From Pseudoalteromonas rubra (GTDB lineage Bacteria > Pseudomonadota > Gammaproteobacteria > Enterobacterales > Alteromonadaceae): 64,000 bases of DNA. The translations under genes were made by a program, and so were the position numbers. Location: positions 268,382 through 332,381 of the forward strand of contig NZ_JXYA01000016.1 of NCBI RefSeq assembly GCF_000967655.1, read 5' to 3'. The notes under the pieces are model-generated. The model was not told the DNA's origin. It worked only from the letters and a program-made list of their open reading frames with translations, and did not search any database. Of this stretch, positions 1 to 7,088 are shown one piece after another. Within the stretch, counting starts at the first letter, position 1. Every line of letters begins with the position of its first letter.

Positions 1-51
1 GCTCGTGATCAGACAACCTTAAATCGCGCTTAAGCCAGACCAGCGCGACAC

Positions 52-1410
52 TCATACATCAGCCTCAGCAGGCATCGGCCAGTCAGCTGCATCCACACTA
101 TCCACAGTGGTTATGCCCTGTTTACCCCGCCACTTAGCCACGAATACGCCTTGTGGGTCGTACAACTGTGCCTGTTTTTCAATATTAAAGTGACGACCAC
201 CGCGGGGATCAACGCCTACACCGGCGATATACTGCCAGTTACCCCAGTTTGAGGCGACGTCAAAATCAAGCAGTTGTTGCTGGAAATAAGCTGCGCCATA
301 GCGCCAGTCCAGCCCCAGTTCGTGAACAAAATAACTGGCGACAATCTGGCGGCCGCGGTTTGACATGTAGCCGGTTTCGTTGAGCTGGTTCATCAGTGCG
401 TTAACCAAAGATGCGGGCGTGTTGCCCTCGCACCAGCGCACAAAGCGCTCGGGCATAAAGGTGGTTAAAGGTTTCGACTGAGCCAGCCCCTGAAAACGAT
501 AGAGCTTTGCACCAAGCTTGAGACTCAGCCACTGAAAATATTCACGCCACAGCAGCTCAAACTTGATCCAGTAGGTCGACTCATTGGCCTCTACTTGGCG
601 CTCAAAGGTGTCTGTCGCCCACCAAATCTGGCGGGGTGACAAATTACCCAGCGCCAGATAAGGACTCATTTTGGTTGAATTCAGCCAGCCATCCAGTTCA
701 TTGCGGGTCTCTTTATATCTGCGTGCCACGCCACTCTCAAAATAGTCCTTAAGATGGGCCTGAGCGGCTTCTTCACCGGCTGGAAAGTCCAGCGGTACGC
801 GGGTTTCTGACAAATTTGACTGGAGTTGTGCTTGCCACTGCTCAAGCGCTACGCCAGCGCTACTGTCGATGCCTAATGGAGCCGGCATTTTGTTTGAATC
901 AAAACGGCACGCAGTGACCACCGACAAAGGTGCCTTTTCAACGCGCTTACGGAACTGAGTAAAGCTGCCTAAATCACTGTTGAGTGTCTGAATTTGTGCC
1001 TGGTCGAATAAGGTATGCTGCCAAAAGCTATGCACAGGAACTGCGCCCAGTGCCCGACGCGTCTGCTGCAATATCGCTCGTTCATAAAATCCGACGGGTT
1101 CGGCACAGATCACTTGATTTATCTGATACTTCGCAACTAATTCCGGCAACAGGTGATTGGGCTCCCCCTCCAGTACCAACAGTTTGTGGCCACAGGCTGT
1201 GAGTTGGCTGTCCAGCGTCATCAGTGAATCCGCAATGAATGCCGCCTGTCTGTCGCCAAGTAATTTACAGTGATGGTTGGTCTGAGTGCGATACTTTGGG
1301 TTTATCACATACACAAACGTCAGCGCATCACTGTTGTGAGCGGCAAAATCCAGTGCCAGATTGTCATCCAGCCTGAGATCTTGAGTAAACCAGTAGAGTG
1401 TTTTTTTCAC
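52..1410 (-). CDS. DASH-family cryptochrome / photolyase
   Basis: 452-aa flavoprotein of the cryptochrome/photolyase family. The N-terminal Rossmann-like antenna domain opens with the WFTQDLRLDDN signature (residues 7-17). The C-terminal FAD domain carries WIKFELLWREYFQW (about 280) and the TGYMSNRGRQ and DWRYGAAYFQQQLLDFDVASNWGNWQ block (about 345-390), which contacts FAD and DNA. The segment FTQFRKRVE near 150 is typical of DASH members rather than class I CPD photolyases. DASH proteins bind FAD and usually a folate, and repair CPD lesions mainly in single-stranded DNA. The start is ATG at 1410. It is a single gene whose neighbour upstream is divergent. DASH versus a general photolyase rests on pattern recognition only. 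Confidence 0.9.
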   Translation of the reverse strand: MKKTLYWFTQDLRLDDNLALDFAAHNSDALTFVYVINPKYRTQTNHHCKLLGDRQAAFIADSLMTLDSQLTACGHKLLVLEGEPNHLLPELVAKYQINQVICAEPVGFYERAILQQTRRALGAVPVHSFWQHTLFDQAQIQTLNSDLGSFTQFRKRVEKAPLSVVTACRFDSNKMPAPLGIDSSAGVALEQWQAQLQSNLSETRVPLDFPAGEEAAQAHLKDYFESGVARRYKETRNELDGWLNSTKMSPYLALGNLSPRQIWWATDTFERQVEANESTYWIKFELLWREYFQWLSLKLGAKLYRFQGLAQSKPLTTFMPERFVRWCEGNTPASLVNALMNQLNETGYMSNRGRQIVASYFVHELGLDWRYGAAYFQQQLLDFDVASNWGNWQYIAGVGVDPRGGRHFNIEKQAQLYDPQGVFVAKWRGKQGITTVDSVDAADWPMPAEADV

Positions 1411-1571
1411 ACGCAGCCCTGTTGGATTCGGATATATGCGACCTTTTACGAACCAGAAAAAGAAAAAGTTCAGCGATTAAGTTTCAGTTTTTATTGAAAG
1501 TTCAATAACAACCGCGCTAAGCTAGCTGTGGTGAATCAAATAATAAACAATCAACAACAGGAACTTGCACT

Positions 1572-2411
1572 ATGAATAAACTCGCCACTGTCGTGCTGCT
1601 GGGCACCGCATTTGCAGGCCAGGCAGGCCAATCGCAGGATGCTCATAATTACCAATATACTGAAATCGGGGGAAAGAAGCTGGCCTATGCCTGTGAGGGA
1701 GAAGGTAAAGTAACGGCGCTGCTGGTTGCAGGTATGGGGCTTGATGCCCATACCACCTATAAAAATACCTTGCACAATGCCAACCCTGAAGGTTACCGGT
1801 TGTGCTTTTACGACCGCGCCGGTTATGGCAAAAGCCAGTATGAGAACCCCAAAGTCAGAACCATGGTTGAGCTGCGCGATGAACTTGCCGGCCTGATTGA
1901 GCACCTGAAAGTCGAGTCTCTGGTGCTGGTGCCGCATTCTTTTGGCGGTTTTGTCGCCCGTGCCTACGCCAGCAAATACCCTGACAAAGTGAAAGGGATG
2001 GTGCTGATAGACACGGCCCATGAATCCTGGTTCGACGCCATGAAATCAAATATGTCAAAACCCGGTTGGGGCACGATGGAAATGATCATCAACTGGGAGC
2101 GTGAGCATAACTCGTTTGAGGACTTTGCCGAGGCATCCAGCCATTCTGCGCTTTATAAAATTAAAGATGATCTGCCTGTTAGCGTATTATCGCGCGGCAT
2201 CCCTCATGTAACCATCAGACAAACCAAAATGAGTTACGCTGATATTGATGTCTACACACAGACCTGGAACGACTCACAAAAGAAACTGGCTAAGCTCAAC
2301 AACAATACGCAGGCGGTTACCATGAAATACGCTTCTCACCTGTTTGATGAGACAGATCCCTGGATTGCACTTGAACACATAGAAGCCATGGTGAATAAAG
2401 CCAAGCTCTGA
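1572..2411 (+). CDS. Exported alpha/beta hydrolase
   Basis: 279 aa with a short N-terminal signal peptide (about residues 1-20, ending near AGQAGQS). An alpha/beta-hydrolase fold follows: an oxyanion-region stretch LLVAGMGLDAH, the nucleophile elbow PHSFGG (Ser at about residue 122), a likely acid Asp after the core strand VLIDTAHESW, and a C-terminal His in ASHLFDETDP. This is the complete Ser/Asp/His set expected of the fold. The substrate cannot be read from sequence; an esterase or lactonase in the periplasm is plausible. ATG at 1572 is preceded by an AGGAA ribosome binding site. It is a single gene, divergent from the cryptochrome and about 175 bp upstream of the next gene on the same strand. 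Confidence 0.8.
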   Translation: MNKLATVVLLGTAFAGQAGQSQDAHNYQYTEIGGKKLAYACEGEGKVTALLVAGMGLDAHTTYKNTLHNANPEGYRLCFYDRAGYGKSQYENPKVRTMVELRDELAGLIEHLKVESLVLVPHSFGGFVARAYASKYPDKVKGMVLIDTAHESWFDAMKSNMSKPGWGTMEMIINWEREHNSFEDFAEASSHSALYKIKDDLPVSVLSRGIPHVTIRQTKMSYADIDVYTQTWNDSQKKLAKLNNNTQAVTMKYASHLFDETDPWIALEHIEAMVNKAKL

Positions 2412-2586
2412 GGGTAAGGCCAACCCGCTCAGGCCCCTCCCCGGGTGTCCTGAGCGAATTACAAAATACACAGGCAAGCTCCTTATTTAACCTAGACTTA
2501 GAATCAAACTCACAACGAAATGTTAACACATTTTTCTGCAAAAAAACGGTATAGTAAAGCGAGTATTACTTTGTATCAGGCTAACA

Positions 2587-3795
2587 ATGAAAGCGATTTT
2601 CTTACCTTTAGCACTGGCCGCCGGCGTTTTAAATTCTGGCTGTCAGAGCACGTCAACCAAAGTGTCCTCAGACTCACAACCAACAAGTCATCATACTCTG
2701 AGAGTGGCCACGTTTAATGTCAGTATGGAAGCCACCAACTATGATATGGCTAAGCATACTGCCCAATCGGGTAATGCATTAACCTTTGCCCTGCAAAGCG
2801 CAGAGTTCAGCCAGATCAACAATATTGCCCAGATCATTCAACGCACCCGCCCGGATATTATCCTGCTGAACGAGTTTGATTATATAGAAGACCCGGAGCA
2901 AGGCATTAACCTGTTCAAGCGAGACTACCTTGAAGTGTCTCAAAATGGCTTTGACCCCATAGAGTATCCTTATATGTATCTGGCACCGGTTAATACCGGT
3001 GTAGAAACCCCTTTTTCCGGCGATAATACTCGTCTGACGCATTATGGGTTTGGCAAGTATCCGGGTCAGTATGGCATGGTCTTGTTGTCCAGATACCCTA
3101 TCAAACAGGGGCAGGTAAGAACATTTCAGCACTTTTTATGGAAAGACATGCCTGGCAACCTAATGCCGACCCAGCCAGATGGCAGCAGCTGGTATTCTGC
3201 ACAAGAGGTATCCGCCATGCGCTTGTCGTCAAAATCCCATTGGGACATCCCGGTTCAGATCTGTAACAAGCAAATCAATGTGCTGGCCAGCCATCCGACA
3301 CCACCAGTGTTTGACGGTCCGGAAGACAGAAACGGCAAGCGTAATCATGATGAGCTGAGGTTATGGAAAGATTATATCAGCGCCACGGGTAACGACTACC
3401 TATATGACGACAAAGGACAAACAGGGGGATTTAATGATGCGTCATTTGTCATCCTGGGCGACCTGAACGCCAGCTCGGTTGATGGTGATGCGTATCCGGG
3501 CGCCATTGACCAGCTACTTAAACACCCCCGTGTCAATGACTACCCGGCACCAACGTCGCAAGGTGGACTACTGAATAAGCCCGAAAACAAGCATGGTGCT
3601 ACACACACTGCACACTGGGGTATGCGAGCAGACTATGTCCTGCCCTCTGCAGACCTTGCCGTTACCGACAGCGGCGTGTTCTGGCCTGCAAGCAACGAGA
3701 CTGGCGCAGAGCTGGTGGCAGACAGAGCATCATCATCAGATCACCGCCTGGTATGGGTGGACATTAAATTGCCTGCACTTGAATGTGACAAATAA
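2587..3795 (+). CDS. Endonuclease/exonuclease/phosphatase-family lipoprotein
   Basis: 402-aa EEP-fold protein with a lipoprotein signal (lipobox LNSGC, Cys at residue 19), so probably membrane-anchored and facing the periplasm or outside. EEP hallmarks run in order: TFNVSM (about 41), LLNEFDY with the metal-binding Glu (about 97), the GDLNAS motif (about 292) and the C-terminal SSSDHRLVWVDI with the catalytic Asp-His (about 383). These residues coordinate Mg2+ for phosphodiester or phosphomonoester hydrolysis. An extracellular nuclease, sphingomyelinase or phytase-like phosphatase are all possible; the family alone does not decide. It is followed by a small terminator-like hairpin. Confidence 0.8.
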   Translation: MKAIFLPLALAAGVLNSGCQSTSTKVSSDSQPTSHHTLRVATFNVSMEATNYDMAKHTAQSGNALTFALQSAEFSQINNIAQIIQRTRPDIILLNEFDYIEDPEQGINLFKRDYLEVSQNGFDPIEYPYMYLAPVNTGVETPFSGDNTRLTHYGFGKYPGQYGMVLLSRYPIKQGQVRTFQHFLWKDMPGNLMPTQPDGSSWYSAQEVSAMRLSSKSHWDIPVQICNKQINVLASHPTPPVFDGPEDRNGKRNHDELRLWKDYISATGNDYLYDDKGQTGGFNDASFVILGDLNASSVDGDAYPGAIDQLLKHPRVNDYPAPTSQGGLLNKPENKHGATHTAHWGMRADYVLPSADLAVTDSGVFWPASNETGAELVADRASSSDHRLVWVDIKLPALECDK

Positions 3796-3796
3796 C

Positions 3797-3817
3797 GCCC
3801 TCTGCTGAGGGCATTTA
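3797..3817 (+). terminator. Hairpin terminator after the EEP lipoprotein gene
   Basis: GCCCTC (3797-3802), loop TGCT, then GAGGGC (3807-3812), followed by a weak T-rich tail (ATTTAGG). It starts right after the stop codon at 3795, so it probably ends that transcript. The short tail limits confidence. Confidence 0.5.
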
Positions 3818-3893
3818 GGTCTTATTGCTAACGCTTTCGGCATCACATGCTTTATAACCAATCCAGGTTGAAAGATGTGGTGCCACTATCTCA

Positions 3894-4064
3894 TCAGGGA
3901 TGACCGCTTAATTTATCTTGGCTTTGCTCGCCTTTGCACCCTTCATAGTTTACTTGTAAATTGAACATCTGATCTGAGCCATCGGAAAAACCATCACCAA
4001 AGACATTGATTTCAAAGAGGTGTCGCTGTTCCAACGTTGCTATGAAAAGCTCTGAAATACACAT
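3894..4064 (-). pseudogene. Possible 3' remnant of a lost gene
   Basis: A 56-codon minus-strand frame from ATG at 4064 to TGA at 3894. It includes HLFEINVFGDGFSDGSDQ and then FNLQVNYEGCKGEQ, which has the alternating polar/hydrophobic look of a beta-rich domain rather than random translation. There is no clear ribosome binding site, and the frame is closed just upstream. I do not recognise the family. It may be the tail of a decayed gene, or chance. Confidence 0.3.
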
Positions 4065-4254
4065 TCTCACCAATAAACTGATTTAGTACATCTCTCTAAC
4101 AGCTGTTTTTTCTCGGAGGGTGTTCTCCACCTGATAATGCTTATTTTTCAAAATGGTAAAGTAGAAAGCAACGTGGTTTATCACGTTCAATATAGCTAAA
4201 AACCTTTTTTTTAGTCATTCTTTGTAAGAAATAAAGTTAGCATCGCCAGCTTTT

Positions 4255-4413
4255 TTAAAGCATGGCTTTGCAGGCTCGCCATAAAAACCACCATAAAAAA
4301 GGATTGACCAAAAAATAAAAGATACCATTTATAATACCAAGCGCTTCCTTCTTGGAAGACTTATCCTGCTTTAATAATTCAAAGGAATTGGTAACCCGAG
4401 CTTGTGTTCTCAT
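4255..4413 (-). CDS. Possible 52-aa membrane peptide
   Basis: A 52-codon frame from ATG at 4413 to TAA at 4255. The N-terminal half is charged (includes LLKQDKSSKKEALG). The C-terminal half is a hydrophobic, aromatic segment (IFYFLVNPFLWWFLWRA) that could span or insert into a membrane. An AGGAAA sequence lies about 12 nt upstream of the ATG, further than ideal. The shape resembles small membrane-active peptides or toxins, but there is no recognised family and no obvious partner. It may be non-coding. Confidence 0.3.
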   Translation of the reverse strand: MRTQARVTNSFELLKQDKSSKKEALGIINGIFYFLVNPFLWWFLWRACKAML

Positions 4414-5148
4414 GATAAAGTTATTTCCTAGCACATTACACTATCTGCCTAAAGTGAGTTCTGAAATTAAAATAACTACCTGCACTTATCCAGAGAGCAT
4501 AGGTAAATCGCTCTAGTTTCAACCTGGTATATGCGATAAATTTCATCTGATAGCTCACTTAAGCTAGAGTTGGAAAATCACTAAGCCCTATCATCTAACA
4601 AGTCAAAATCCTGGGGTTAAAATACTTAAAACTTCGTTCTAATTTATCATTTTCTCAAATGATACCTTGAAATGGTTAAATCACCTTCTTCTTTTGGCTT
4701 CACAGCACTAAACCCTTAAAATCCAAAATTCAAGAGTTCATTCTCGAGTAAATTTAAAAATATTCTCATTCTCCCACTAACTAATTTCAAATATAAAAAC
4801 ATGCACTAAAGATGAAAAAGGCATAGAGATTTAAATTCGAAAGTTAAAGAGCAACCAATCCCTTCTTCTGCACCAATTGTTCATCATACTGAAAGGTTAT
4901 CTTCACCAATCTTTCCCCATACATTTTTTAAGCATTATTTATGCAAGCAATATAACCAAACAACCTAGTTGTTACCCGCTTATAATGAACAAGCTTAAGT
5001 TTATGTATTTTATGGATATTTCACAATTTCGGCGAATTTTGCATTTGCCAAAATTTTCATCCATTCTGTGTGGCGTCGGCTAGGAAGGACGTCACTAAAG
5101 ATAACGTCTACCTGGCTCATAAATTAAAAACTTAAAGGTATAAAAATT

Positions 5149-5235
5149 ATGAAAGCAATGACCAATGACTGTATACGCACCGTTTCAGGCGGTGAGCTTC
5201 CACCTGAAATAGTCCCTACCTTTCCGGAAGACTAA
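5149..5235 (+). CDS. Divergent 28-aa member of the small-peptide array (peptide 1)
   Basis: 28 codons, ATG 5149 to TAA 5233-5235, with AAAGG about 10 nt upstream. A short leader ends in Val-Ser-Gly-Gly (residues 12-15), and the tail is ELPPEIVPTFPED. The VSGG junction and the Pro-Pro-Glu core match the other peptides of the array (compare PPEFIGIK in peptides 6 and 7). The leader is truncated, with no SPKTIEQLQL segment, and it carries the only Cys in the series (C8). It lies 76 nt upstream of peptide 2 with a hairpin between them. It could be a degenerate precursor or one of distinct function. Confidence 0.5.
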   Translation: MKAMTNDCIRTVSGGELPPEIVPTFPED

Positions 5236-5255
5236 AAATAATAGAAAGGTATAAC

Positions 5256-5280
5256 GAGGGTACTAATTAGATAGTCCCTC
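5256..5280 (+). promoter_or_regulatory. Hairpin between peptide 1 and the rest of the array
   Basis: GAGGG-T-ACT (5256-5264) can pair with AGTCCCTC (5273-5280) around an eight-base AT-rich loop, with one bulge. No U-tract follows (ATTGATTTAAG), so it is not a strong terminator. It could set the relative expression of peptide 1 and the downstream peptides, or stabilise a processed RNA end. Function is inferred only. Confidence 0.35.
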
Positions 5281-5311
5281 ATTGATTTAAGATTCAAACA
5301 GGATTAACACC

Positions 5312-5422
5312 ATGAAAAAAAGCAAAACATTTTCACCACAAGTTATTGAAGAGCTAGAAGTTAAATCAGCCGTTAACGGTGGAGGCATTTTTGAGCCACC
5401 GATCTTTATTGGCATGGCTTAA
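5312..5422 (+). CDS. RiPP-like precursor peptide 2 (36 aa)
   Basis: 36 aa, ATG 5312, with AGGA about 10 nt upstream. The leader KKSKTFSPQVIEELEVKSAV is followed by NGGG and the core IFEPPIFIGMA. The leader has hydrophobic residues at about -4, -7 and -12 from the glycine pair, the pattern of double-glycine leaders cut by C39 peptidases. The core ends in PPIFIG, the element (Pro, one residue, Phe-Ile-Gly) shared by all the following peptides. No modifying enzyme of a known class is adjacent. Confidence 0.7.
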   Translation: MKKSKTFSPQVIEELEVKSAVNGGGIFEPPIFIGMA

Positions 5423-5439
5423 CCAGGAGGCTTACCAAC

Positions 5440-5571
5440 ATGAATAAACCTAACCCCTTCAACCCTGAAATTATTGACGAGTTGCAACTTAAAGAAGCCG
5501 TAACAGGTGCAGGTATTGATCGACCAATTTTCATCGGCTACCAAGAGCCAATCGAGAACATTAAATTTTAA
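5440..5571 (+). CDS. RiPP-like precursor peptide 3 (43 aa)
   Basis: 43 aa, ATG 5440, with a strong AGGAGG ribosome binding site (5425-5430). It has the array leader (FNPEIIDELQLKEAV), but the junction is Thr-Gly-Ala-Gly rather than Gly-Gly. The core is IDRPIFIGYQEPIENIKF. From RPIFIG onward the last 16 residues are identical to peptides 4 and 5, so this copy keeps a selected core with a diverged leader and cleavage site. Its strong ribosome binding site and 17-nt spacing to peptide 2 suggest independent translation in one transcript. Confidence 0.7.
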   Translation: MNKPNPFNPEIIDELQLKEAVTGAGIDRPIFIGYQEPIENIKF

Positions 5572-5586
5572 TTAAAGGATTTAACA

Positions 5587-5718
5587 ATGAAAAACGCTAA
5601 AACATTTTCACCAAAAACAATCGAACAACTACAGCTAAAAGATGTTTCTGGCGGCTACGCATTTGACCGACCAATTTTCATCGGCTATCAAGAGCCAATC
5701 GAAAACATTAAATTTTAA
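5587..5718 (+). CDS. RiPP-like precursor peptide 4 (43 aa)
   Basis: 43 aa, ATG 5587, with AAAGGA upstream. Leader TFSPKTIEQLQLKDVSGG, then the core YAFDRPIFIG plus YQEPIENIKF. The Ser-Gly-Gly junction and spaced hydrophobic residues fit a double-glycine leader. It differs from peptide 5 at only three leader residues, and the two start codons are 147 nt apart, so they are recent tandem duplicates. The core holds no Cys, Ser or Thr. That argues against lanthipeptide- or thiazole-type chemistry and leaves hydroxylation, cyclisation or no modification as options. Confidence 0.75.
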   Translation: MKNAKTFSPKTIEQLQLKDVSGGYAFDRPIFIGYQEPIENIKF

Positions 5719-5733
5719 TTAAGGGATATAACA

Positions 5734-5865
5734 ATGAAAAACACTAAAGCATTTACACCAAAAACAATCGAACAACTGCAACTAAAAGATGTTTCTGGCG
5801 GTTATGCGTTTGACCGACCAATTTTCATTGGTTACCAAGAGCCAATCGAGAACATTAAATTTTAA
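5734..5865 (+). CDS. RiPP-like precursor peptide 5 (43 aa)
   Basis: 43 aa, ATG 5734, with AAGGGA ribosome binding site. Near-identical to peptide 4 (differences at leader residues 4, 6 and 8). The core is unchanged in protein while the DNA differs at several third positions, which suggests purifying selection on the core. The spacer before it is repeated almost exactly before peptide 6, showing unit-by-unit duplication with a 147-nt period. Confidence 0.75.
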   Translation: MKNTKAFTPKTIEQLQLKDVSGGYAFDRPIFIGYQEPIENIKF

Positions 5866-5880
5866 TTAAGGGATATAACA

Positions 5881-5991
5881 ATGAAAAACACTAAAGCATT
5901 TACACCAAAAACAATCGACGAACTTAATCTGAAAGAAATCGCTGGCGGTTATGGCACTTCCATTCCACCTGAATTTATCGGTATCAAGTAA
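5881..5991 (+). CDS. RiPP-like precursor peptide 6 (36 aa)
   Basis: 36 aa, ATG 5881, with AAGGGATATAACA upstream. The leader AFTPKTIDELNLKEIAGG matches peptides 4 and 5, but the core is a different type: YGTSIPPEFIGIK. The shared part is Pro-x-Phe-Ile-Gly. Thus one leader type is paired with two core types in one operon, as in combinatorial RiPP precursor sets. The TAA at 5989 is followed in the same frame by the decayed copy at 5992-6093. Confidence 0.75.
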   Translation: MKNTKAFTPKTIDELNLKEIAGGYGTSIPPEFIGIK

Positions 5992-6093
5992 ATAGACGTA
6001 CTACAACTAATCGACTTTTCTGGTGGCTCTACATTTGACCGAATGACTTTCATCAGTTACTCAGAAAAATCAACAACACCAAGCTTTAACTGA
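5992..6093 (+). pseudogene. Decayed precursor copy lacking start and leader half
   Basis: In frame after the TAA of peptide 6, the sequence reads LQLIDFSGGSTFDR then MTFISYSEK and ends at TGA 6091-6093. It aligns with LQLKDVSGGYAFDR then PIFIGYQEP of peptides 4 and 5. The ribosome binding site, start codon and first half of the leader are missing, apparently a deletion of roughly 55-60 nt. The conserved PxFIG element is broken (MTFIS), as expected for a copy no longer under selection. This fossil supports birth-and-death evolution of the array. Confidence 0.65.
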
Positions 6094-6104
6094 AGGATAT
6101 AACA

Positions 6105-6215
6105 ATGAATAACACTAAAACATTTACACCAAAAACAATCGACGAACTTAACCTGAAAGAAATCGCTGGCGGCTATGGTACTTCACTTCCTCCTGAATTT
6201 ATCGGTATCAAGTAA
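6105..6215 (+). CDS. RiPP-like precursor peptide 7 (36 aa)
   Basis: 36 aa, ATG 6105, with GAAGGATATAACA upstream. It differs from peptide 6 at three residues (K2N, A6T, I28L). Leader TFTPKTIDELNLKEIAGG, core YGTSLPPEFIGIK. It is the last peptide of the array and lies 98 nt upstream of the first cupin-like gene, on the same strand and with no terminator visible, so peptides and proteins are probably co-transcribed. Confidence 0.75.
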   Translation: MNNTKTFTPKTIDELNLKEIAGGYGTSLPPEFIGIK

Positions 6216-6313
6216 GTAGATAGCGTTATAGATAGGTCGAAGTAGCAGTGGTATCGCTACTTCACCTCTTCTCACGTAACAATTTCGTATACGGCAATAT
6301 AAAAGGACGGCAT

Positions 6314-7084
6314 ATGATGACTGATAACTTTATGAGTATGTTATCAACAAACAGCTCAGTTGAAGATCTCGAAAACGCATTCTTTGACTATGTGCAAAAA
6401 CAGCAATTCAAAACACAAATTGAGCGCATGGCTTTGTGCAAAGATAACACTTATTTGGGTGATATTAGCCGCAAAGGTATTACGCTATACGAAGATGATA
6501 CTTGGCTAATGCTGATTACTTTGGATGCTTTTGCAACTCAAAGTGGTGTAGCGAACACGTTTTCATCCGAGTCTTTATACTGTGTTATCTCAGATCATCA
6601 TTACGCAGTGGGCGTCTATCCGGAGACCAATGGTGTACTTGCACTATCCGGTGAAAATAACCTTACTAAGACTAAGAATCTGAAAATACTGGCAAAAGAT
6701 CACGCTTACGTCTTTCATGGACAACAAGAAAAAGTCGTCGTTGCCCTGCACAATAAATCAGTCTCGCGAGACGTATGCCCGCAATATGAAATTGCAACCG
6801 GTAATAAAATCGCCAGTTACTCTGGTACTCAAAATCTGGAAAGACACAAGGTCCTAATTGGATTTCTACCTCAATTTGGTGCAACGGGCGCCCCGTACCT
6901 GAGTACGCTCACAAAACACAAAATAAATGCCATTCGCTGGCAAGCTCTGGTGGAACTGTTCAAGGTGGATCACCAGCTGGCAAAAAGTATTTTAATTGAG
7001 TTCTTAGAGGACCCCTGCCAAATCATCAGAGCACAAGCGAAAGCAACACTGGATCAGTTAACAGAATTTGAAGAGGCGTGTTAA
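6314..7084 (+). CDS. Unrecognised cupin-like protein with C-terminal HEAT-like segment
   Basis: 256 aa. ATG at 6314 is chosen over the upstream GTG at 6248 because AAAAGGA sits 7 nt before it. I do not recognise the family. Visible elements: LYEDDTWLML (58-67), SDHHYAVGV with two His (95, 96), and AKDHAYVFHG (His 130 and 135). Together these look like a beta-barrel with a possible His-metal site. Residues about 197-251 form amphipathic helices of HEAT type (RWQALVELF, DPCQIIRAQAKATL). LYxDDTxML and the DH strand recur in the next protein, so the two are paralogues. No signal peptide. As the gene directly after the precursor array, a role in recognising or modifying the peptides is the simplest inference. 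Immunity or regulation are alternatives. Confidence 0.65.
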   Translation: MMTDNFMSMLSTNSSVEDLENAFFDYVQKQQFKTQIERMALCKDNTYLGDISRKGITLYEDDTWLMLITLDAFATQSGVANTFSSESLYCVISDHHYAVGVYPETNGVLALSGENNLTKTKNLKILAKDHAYVFHGQQEKVVVALHNKSVSRDVCPQYEIATGNKIASYSGTQNLERHKVLIGFLPQFGATGAPYLSTLTKHKINAIRWQALVELFKVDHQLAKSILIEFLEDPCQIIRAQAKATLDQLTEFEEAC

Positions 7085-7088
7085 TCCT

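Larger units (their letters stand above)
3818..5148. other. AT-rich intergenic stretch with possible gene remnants
   Basis: About 1.3 kb with no long ORF and visibly lower GC than the flanking genes. On the minus strand it holds two small frames that read like protein (3894-4064 and 4255-4413, listed separately), suggesting eroded or very small genes. A TATAAT hexamer lies at 4981-4986 without a convincing -35 element. No rRNA, tRNA or repeat was seen. The end of the stretch is the 5' region of the small-peptide array and may carry its promoter. Confidence 0.5.

Noticed and set aside
4436..4546. 36-codon minus-strand frame in the AT-rich region
   Set aside because: Short, no good ribosome binding site, composition looks random.
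4985..5083. 32-aa frame starting at ATG 4985 and ending in CGVG, upstream of the peptide array
   Set aside because: No ribosome binding site, no similarity to the other peptides and no leader-like pattern.
5089..5116. GACGT ... ACGTC inverted repeat before peptide 1
   Set aside because: Too short to claim an operator.
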